Part shown: in pieces, positions 4,822-8,652 of the stretch
Position numbering within the stretch: the stretch's first letter is position 1
Layout: every line of letters starts with the position of its first letter
Assembly (NCBI GenBank): GCA_016839655.1
Contig: JAEOTW010000399.1
Location: 1 to 8,652 of the forward strand
Reading direction: 5' to 3'
Length of the DNA: 8,652 nucleotides
Source of the DNA: Promethearchaeota archaeon
Lineage (GTDB): Archaea; Asgardarchaeota; Lokiarchaeia; Sigynarchaeales; SOKP01
Translations under genes and position numbers: made by a program
Notes under the pieces: generated by a model
What the model was told of the DNA's origin: nothing
What the model saw: only the letters and a program-made list of their open reading frames with translations
Database searches by the model: none

Positions 4822-7017
4822 GATATCTGAAATATCTGTCCAAGAGCCAATTGTTTCAATTGGATTTCCATCCTTATCTTTTATTAATTTCACTTCATCT
4901 CGCATCCAGTGATATGTCCCATCTGCAAATTTAAAACGATAATCATAAATGAGAGCTTCTTTTTCAAATAATTCTTCGAGTGTTGATAACACTCTTTCTT
5001 TATCATCAGTATGCACATGTTCAATCCAGAACTCCGAATTATTAATGAAATCTTCTGGGTTATAACCAGCAATTTCATTTACATTTTTACTAATAAATGT
5101 AGCACCAAAATCTCCGGATACTTTAGAAGTATAAATCATTGTCGGGCTAGATGATATGAGAAATTTAAATTTTTCTTCTGATTTAGTTAATTTCTCTTTA
5201 GCTAATTTCTGTTCTGAAATATCTGTAAAAGTCCCAACAACTCCAAATAATTTATTATTATCATCAATAAGAGGGGCAGCACTCACGTTTACCCAAGATA
5301 TCTTATCATCGGATCGTTTTATACCCATTACAACATTTTTCACTATACTCCTAGTTTTCATAGCACGAGGTCCAGCCATCTCTTCTGTTGGCAGGGGAGT
5401 CCCATCAGGGCGTAGAATCTCCCATTTAGGGCTAATATAGTGACGAGCCTCAATATCAGAAAGTTTAAGCCCTAAAATCTCTTCCGCAGCTGGATTCGCA
5501 AATATAATATTTCCATTTTTATTTATTAAAACAACACCTTCTGTCATAGTTTCATAAAGCATTTGAAATTGTTCTTCACTTTGCTTTAAAATTTCTTCTG
5601 CTTTCTTTTGATCAGTAATATCAACCCAATAACCTAGTATTTCAATGGGATTGCTTTCTGCATTTTTAATTAATTTAAGCTCATCTCGCATCCAGTGATA
5701 GTTTCCATCCTTAATTTGAAAGCGATATTCATGAGTATGATATCCCCTTTCAAATAAATTTGATAACCCTGAGATAATTCTTTCTCTATCATTAGGATGT
5801 ATGTGATTAATCCAAAATTCTGGATCAGAAGTAAAATCTTCGGGTGAATAACCAGTTAGATCTTTAACATTTTCACTAATAAAAGTAGCTCCATAATCGT
5901 CTGATGCTTTTGATGTATAAATTATGGCAGGATTATTTGTTATGAGAAATTTTAACCTCTCTTTAGATGTTTTTAAATCTTGTTCCGCTTTCTTGCGCTC
6001 AGTAACGTCTTGTAAGTATTTAATTATACCACTAACTTTCCCACTTATCGGTTCAATAAGTGGAAAACTACATACGTTAAATATTTTGGAAGAATGATCC
6101 TCAAGTGTTATATTGCGAACTTTTTCGCAAATAACTCTTTGTCCTGTTTCAATAAGTTCATTACAAATACAATCTTCGCATGGCTTTTCTTTTTTAAAGA
6201 AAGTTTCATAACATTTTTTAATTGGAGGTATTTGTAATTCTGGAAACCATCCTGTAATTGCAGGATTCACTTTAATTATATTATAATCCAAATCAATGAT
6301 ACACAAACCATCCTTAATGCTTGAAAAAATGTTTGACAAGAAGTTTTGTTCATAAATTAATTTTTGTTCAGTTTGTCTTAATTGAATAAGATTTCCTATG
6401 AGTTTGGCGGATATATGGAGTTGTTGCTTGGCAATCTCGATTATAAACGGAGGTCGAGTATTATATGAATTACTAATTTCAATAAGCTTATTTATACTAA
6501 CTCTGTAATTTTTACTTATTTCTTCTAATTCTTTCAATTCCTTCGGCGGATCACCGTAGCCAATATTTATACTTCCAATTACTTTTCCGCCTGCTTTAAT
6601 TGGAAGAGCATATAGATTGAGTCCTCCATTACAAACCACTTCGATTGGTTGATCTTTCTCAATAGCTTTTTTGGAAACATCTGTCCAACATGATTCATGA
6701 CATAACCATTTTCCGCATTTTAATGCCTCTTCATTGTCATCAGTTTCGCAGAGAGCACGAGATGCTTGATCGAGAAATCGGCACCAGTTCGAAGAGAATA
6801 TTCCTAAAGCATAATCTCCATTTTTCTCATAAATTGCAGTGGATGTTTCCAACAAATTCAGATAATAAGATGAAATATCACTGAGAGATTTTTTACCCAC
6901 ATTTTTTAAAATTAATTGATTTTTATTCAAATCAGTTAAATCTCCGTAATTTGGGATGAATTGGGATATATCATGGTTTTTTCCTGTGATCCATCTAGAG
7001 ATATTTTGTTCATCCAT
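4096..7017 (-). CDS. Cytosolic sensor histidine kinase, PocR-PAS4-HisKA-HATPase
   Basis: The 973-residue product contains, in order: a PocR sensory domain (about 45-175, with C79, C90, C101, C106, C110, C129 and a CNGGLNLYALPI segment), a Cys-rich PAS (about 225-345, with C269, C280, C283, C285), PAS_3-type (351-476), PAS (481-606) and a second PAS_3-type copy (613-738). HisKA follows with phospho-acceptor H755 in SHELKTPL, then an HATPase domain with N869/N873, DNGIGF (D901) and GTGLGL (from G934). It should autophosphorylate in response to a soluble ligand; PocR domains are predicted to bind small hydrocarbon derivatives. No membrane helix or signal peptide is visible, so it is probably cytosolic. 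It has no receiver domain, and no partner regulator lies beside it. An ATG at 7017 is preferred over the TTG at 7020 because an AGGAT stretch lies at a good distance. It converges on cheB. Confidence 0.95.
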   Translation of the reverse strand: MDEQNISRWITGKNHDISQFIPNYGDLTDLNKNQLILKNVGKKSLSDISSYYLNLLETSTAIYEKNGDYALGIFSSNWCRFLDQASRALCETDDNEEALKCGKWLCHESCWTDVSKKAIEKDQPIEVVCNGGLNLYALPIKAGGKVIGSINIGYGDPPKELKELEEISKNYRVSINKLIEISNSYNTRPPFIIEIAKQQLHISAKLIGNLIQLRQTEQKLIYEQNFLSNIFSSIKDGLCIIDLDYNIIKVNPAITGWFPELQIPPIKKCYETFFKKEKPCEDCICNELIETGQRVICEKVRNITLEDHSSKIFNVCSFPLIEPISGKVSGIIKYLQDVTERKKAEQDLKTSKERLKFLITNNPAIIYTSKASDDYGATFISENVKDLTGYSPEDFTSDPEFWINHIHPNDRERIISGLSNLFERGYHTHEYRFQIKDGNYHWMRDELKLIKNAESNPIEILGYWVDITDQKKAEEILKQSEEQFQMLYETMTEGVVLINKNGNIIFANPAAEEILGLKLSDIEARHYISPKWEILRPDGTPLPTEEMAGPRAMKTRSIVKNVVMGIKRSDDKISWVNVSAAPLIDDNNKLFGVVGTFTDISEQKLAKEKLTKSEEKFKFLISSSPTMIYTSKVSGDFGATFISKNVNEIAGYNPEDFINNSEFWIEHVHTDDKERVLSTLEELFEKEALIYDYRFKFADGTYHWMRDEVKLIKDKDGNPIETIGSWTDISDIKKAEEELIHLNKLKSELLTRASHELKTPLISIKGYSDLLLELHKDKFNGMALSSIKQIKRGCETLEKTVNNILNTAYLESDHVKLNLTVENLSFLIKFVINDLKGLALTRNHEIIVDILDNMVLKIEKERIYDVLSNLIVNAIKYTPQGGQIKIKSKKKNGSYLISVKDNGIGFTKEEKEQIFEQFGKIERYGQGWDIGIEGTGLGLYISKRIIKLHGGNIWVESKGRNMGSTFYFSLPIS
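4807..5184 (-). repeat. Internal PAS repeat, second copy (PAS 4)
   Basis: This encodes residues 613-738 of the large kinase. It aligns with residues 351-476 (5590-5967) at a constant offset of 262 residues with no gap. More than half of the positions are identical, including YTSK, GATFIS, EDF, YHWMRDE and the linker KKAEE. It is a within-gene duplication of a PAS_3-type domain. Confidence 0.8.
5590..5967 (-). repeat. Internal PAS repeat, first copy (PAS 2)
   Basis: This encodes residues 351-476 of the large kinase and is the partner of the copy at 4807-5184. A different PAS domain (481-606) separates the two, so either a PAS pair was duplicated and one member diverged, or one domain was copied past its neighbour. 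Confidence 0.8.
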
Positions 7018-7045
7018 CAAATCCTATCTTTGCCCCAGAGAATGT

Positions 7046-7053
7046 TATAAAAT
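7046..7053 (-). promoter_or_regulatory. Candidate TATA box for the large histidine kinase
   Basis: Read on the - strand this is TTTTATAA, centred about 30 bases upstream of the kinase start codon. In archaea the TATA box lies about 26 bases before the transcription start, so the transcript would be nearly leaderless. A second candidate, TTTTATAAATATAG (about 7114-7127, - strand), lies about 100 bases upstream and would give a leader of some 75 bases. The AT-rich background makes either a weak call. Confidence 0.3.
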
Positions 7054-7383
7054 GAAATAAAGTCAATTAATTCTAATTAAAAATTAATATCTTAATAAAA
7101 ATCTAAATAAAATCTATATTTATAAAACTTTACACCTTAATGTAAAGATTGAACATTTAGCGACTATCATCTTGAATGACTGAATAATAATTAGATAGAA
7201 AAAGAACATGGATGAAAAACATTTAGTGAAATTTTTACATATAAAATGTTTTTTTTACCAAAAATTATTATCATTGGTAATTGAATTTTTTTATAATACA
7301 GAAGAAAAAAATTTATAAAAAATAAATGTGCAAATTTAACTAAATGAAAAAATTTTTTAACATGGAATATATTTTTTGAATAA

Positions 7384-7551
7384 AAATATAATATTGATGC
7401 GATTAAGCATGAGTTATCTTTGCATAAAATCCCAATTGCCAAGAATTTATTAGGAGGAATTAGCGAAAGATCACTTATTTACGATATCAATGATAATCTG
7501 CTTTATATTAAAAATAAATGGGAAAACCAGTTTAGAAAAATTTTTAGATGA
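7384..7551 (+). pseudogene. Possible gene remnant, 56-codon open frame without a start
   Basis: The frame is open between a TAA at 7381-7383 and a TGA at 7549-7551. It has no ATG; the first usable start is a TTG at 7420, giving 43 residues. Unlike the low-complexity DNA before it, its translation is balanced and protein-like (HELSLHKIPIAKNLLGG, then SLIYDINDNLLYIKNKW), and the local base composition is closer to that of the neighbouring genes. It could be the 3' end of a decayed gene or a small unrecognised gene. I cannot assign a family, and chance remains possible. Confidence 0.25.
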
Positions 7552-7569
7552 AATTAATTTTATTCCAAT

Positions 7570-8295
7570 TTAAGAAATGGGCAAAGTAAAAGAAAATATT
7601 GAACCCTTATTTCTACCTTTTGATTCCATCCAAATCTTACCGCCGTGTAATTCGATAATCTTTTTAGAAATATATAGCCCTAAACCCGTGCCCTCTATAC
7701 CAACATCCCACCCTTGACCGTAGCGCTCAATCTTTCCAAATTGTTTGAATATCTCCTCTTTTTCTTTATCTGTAAATCCGATACCATTATCTTTAATTGA
7801 TATTTTATAAAAATTATCAGTGATTTCAGATTTCACTTTAATTTTTCCGCCAGGTGGAGTATATTTTATCGCATTAATAATGAGATTGCTGAGAACTTCG
7901 TAAATTTTCTCCTTTTCAAATGTCGTAATTAGTTTATCGTGAACATCAATAGTAATCTCATGATTTCTTGTCAATGTATAACCCTTTAAATCAGATACAC
8001 AGTATTTAATGAGGAAAGATAAATCTTCTCTCGATAAATTTAATTTCACCTGATCAGATTCTAAATAGGTAGTATTTAAGATATCATTTATCGTTTTTTC
8101 AAATATGTTACAGCCACGTCTGATTTGGTTTAAACTTGAAAGAACCATGCCATCAATCTCATCTCTATGCAATTCTAATAGAAGATCAGTATATCCCTTT
8201 ATAGCGATAAGTGGAGTCTTTAATTCGTGAGATGCTCTCGTAAAAATCTCCGATTTAAGTTTATTTATTCTCATTAATTCCTCCTCAGCTTTCTT
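7570..8295 (-). repeat. Kinase-core paralogous repeat, copy 2
   Basis: This is the partner of 4096-4821: the same 726-base length, no gaps in the protein alignment and roughly 70% identical residues. Both copies lie in the same orientation, as expected for tandem duplication. Confidence 0.85.
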
Positions 8296-8652
8296 CTTTT
8301 CAGTTATATCTGTAATGATAACAAGATCAGCTAATCTTCCTTCATAGTTTATAGTTTTTGAATAATTTTCAATCCATTTAACCTCTCCTATCTTTGAAAT
8401 ACCTCTATATTGGTAAGATAGTATGACATTTTCATCACCAATCTGTTTTTTGGCAGCCTGGTCCATAATCCATAAACGATCCTTTGGGTGAACGAGCTTG
8501 GCAAACTTTTTTGGACCTAAATCCATTAGTTCTTCTACAGCATAACCGGAAATATCAGCGAATTTTTGATTAATATACTTGAAAACAAAATCTTGTACAA
8601 TTGCGATTCCTACTAAAGATTGCTCAGTAATTGTTCTGAATTTTTCTTCAGA
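7570..8652 (-). CDS. PAS sensor histidine kinase (5' partial, runs off the window)
   Basis: The frame stays open to the window edge and gives 360 residues; the ATG at 8526 lies inside a PAS domain and is not the true start. The visible part has a PAS domain (about residues 1-115, opening with SEEKFRTITEQSLVGIAIV and ending WIENYSK...ITDITEKKKA), HisKA with phospho-acceptor H142 in SHELKTPL, and an HATPase domain with N256/N260, DNGIG (D288) and GTGLGL. All catalytic boxes are intact. No membrane segment is visible in this part. The sensory PAS differs from those of the neighbouring kinase while the core is a close paralogue, so the two kinases probably sense different signals but may share a downstream partner. 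The rest of the sensory region lies beyond the window. Confidence 0.94.
   Translation of the reverse strand, partial: SEEKFRTITEQSLVGIAIVQDFVFKYINQKFADISGYAVEELMDLGPKKFAKLVHPKDRLWIMDQAAKKQIGDENVILSYQYRGISKIGEVKWIENYSKTINYEGRLADLVIITDITEKKKAEEELMRINKLKSEIFTRASHELKTPLIAIKGYTDLLLELHRDEIDGMVLSSLNQIRRGCNIFEKTINDILNTTYLESDQVKLNLSREDLSFLIKYCVSDLKGYTLTRNHEITIDVHDKLITTFEKEKIYEVLSNLIINAIKYTPPGGKIKVKSEITDNFYKISIKDNGIGFTDKEKEEIFKQFGKIERYGQGWDVGIEGTGLGLYISKKIIELHGGKIWMESKGRNKGSIFSFTLPIS

Larger units (their letters stand above)
7018..7569. other. Spacer of about 550 bases between the two kinase genes
   Basis: This is the only long stretch in the window without a convincing gene. Its part nearest 7018 should hold the promoter of the large kinase. 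The middle (about 7070-7380) is extremely AT-rich with runs of A and T, such as the T8 tract near 7250. On the + strand it contains short open frames (36 codons from ATG 7208 to 7318, and 56 codons at 7384-7551) that may be gene debris. No tRNA, repeat array or insertion sequence was seen. Confidence 0.6.

Noticed and set aside
5156..5440. 94-codon + strand frame opposite the large kinase
   Set aside because: It lies entirely antisense to a well-supported PAS region and shows no recognisable family; it is a shadow frame.
7191..7442. 83-codon open frame on the - strand in the spacer
   Set aside because: The product is dominated by F, I, K and Y from AT-rich low-complexity DNA, with no motif or supporting start signal.
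7534..7548. AAAAATTTTT near the stop of the second kinase as a terminator hairpin
   Set aside because: It is only a 10-base AT palindrome with a mismatched flank and no stem strength; such strings are common in this sequence.
1..8652. CRISPR arrays, tRNA or rRNA genes, insertion sequences, attachment sites
   Set aside because: No regularly spaced direct repeats, tRNA-like cloverleaf, transposase frame or terminal inverted repeats were seen on either strand.

Overview
The window is AT-rich and densely coding. It carries an archaeal-style chemotaxis gene cluster on the + strand facing two related sensor histidine kinases on the - strand. CheD plus a two-site CheC next to CheB is common in chemotactic archaea and in Firmicutes. 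The gene between cheC and cheB joins a roadblock/LC7 domain to a Rab/Ras-like small GTPase in one polypeptide. Such fusions are best known from Asgard archaea (Lokiarchaeia and relatives). TATA-like elements, weak or absent Shine-Dalgarno sequences and PocR/PAS kinases also fit an archaeon. My call is an Asgard archaeon, probably Lokiarchaeia-like. This is inferred from gene content; the window has no rRNA or other marker.

Layout. Bases 1-69 hold the tail of an unidentified + strand gene, followed at 71-238 by a possible 55-residue small protein. Then come cheD (263-796), cheC (823-1518), the roadblock-GTPase fusion (1564-2508) and cheB (2537-4063). All are co-directional with gaps of 24-45 bases, so they are probably one operon whose remaining members (cheA, cheW, cheY, cheR, receptors) would lie outside the window, upstream. 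cheB converges on a 973-residue PocR-PAS4-HisKA-HATPase kinase (4096-7017, - strand), with 32 bases between the two stop codons. A spacer of about 550 bases (7018-7569) contains a promoter candidate and possible gene debris. A second kinase (7570 to beyond 8652, - strand) follows, with a kinase core about 70% identical to the first.

How the parts may work together. CheD (receptor deamidase and CheC partner), CheC (CheY-P phosphatase) and CheB (receptor methylesterase/deamidase) form the adaptation arm of chemotaxis. The GTPase sits inside this arm. That recalls the bacterial MglA (GTPase)/MglB (roadblock) polarity switch controlled by the Frz chemosensory system in Myxococcus, but here both modules are in one chain. 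The most interesting idea in the window is a chemosensory-coupled, eukaryote-like GTPase switch. It rests on gene context and motifs, not on direct evidence. The two kinases look cytosolic and have no response regulator beside them; any link to the chemotaxis genes is only by proximity.
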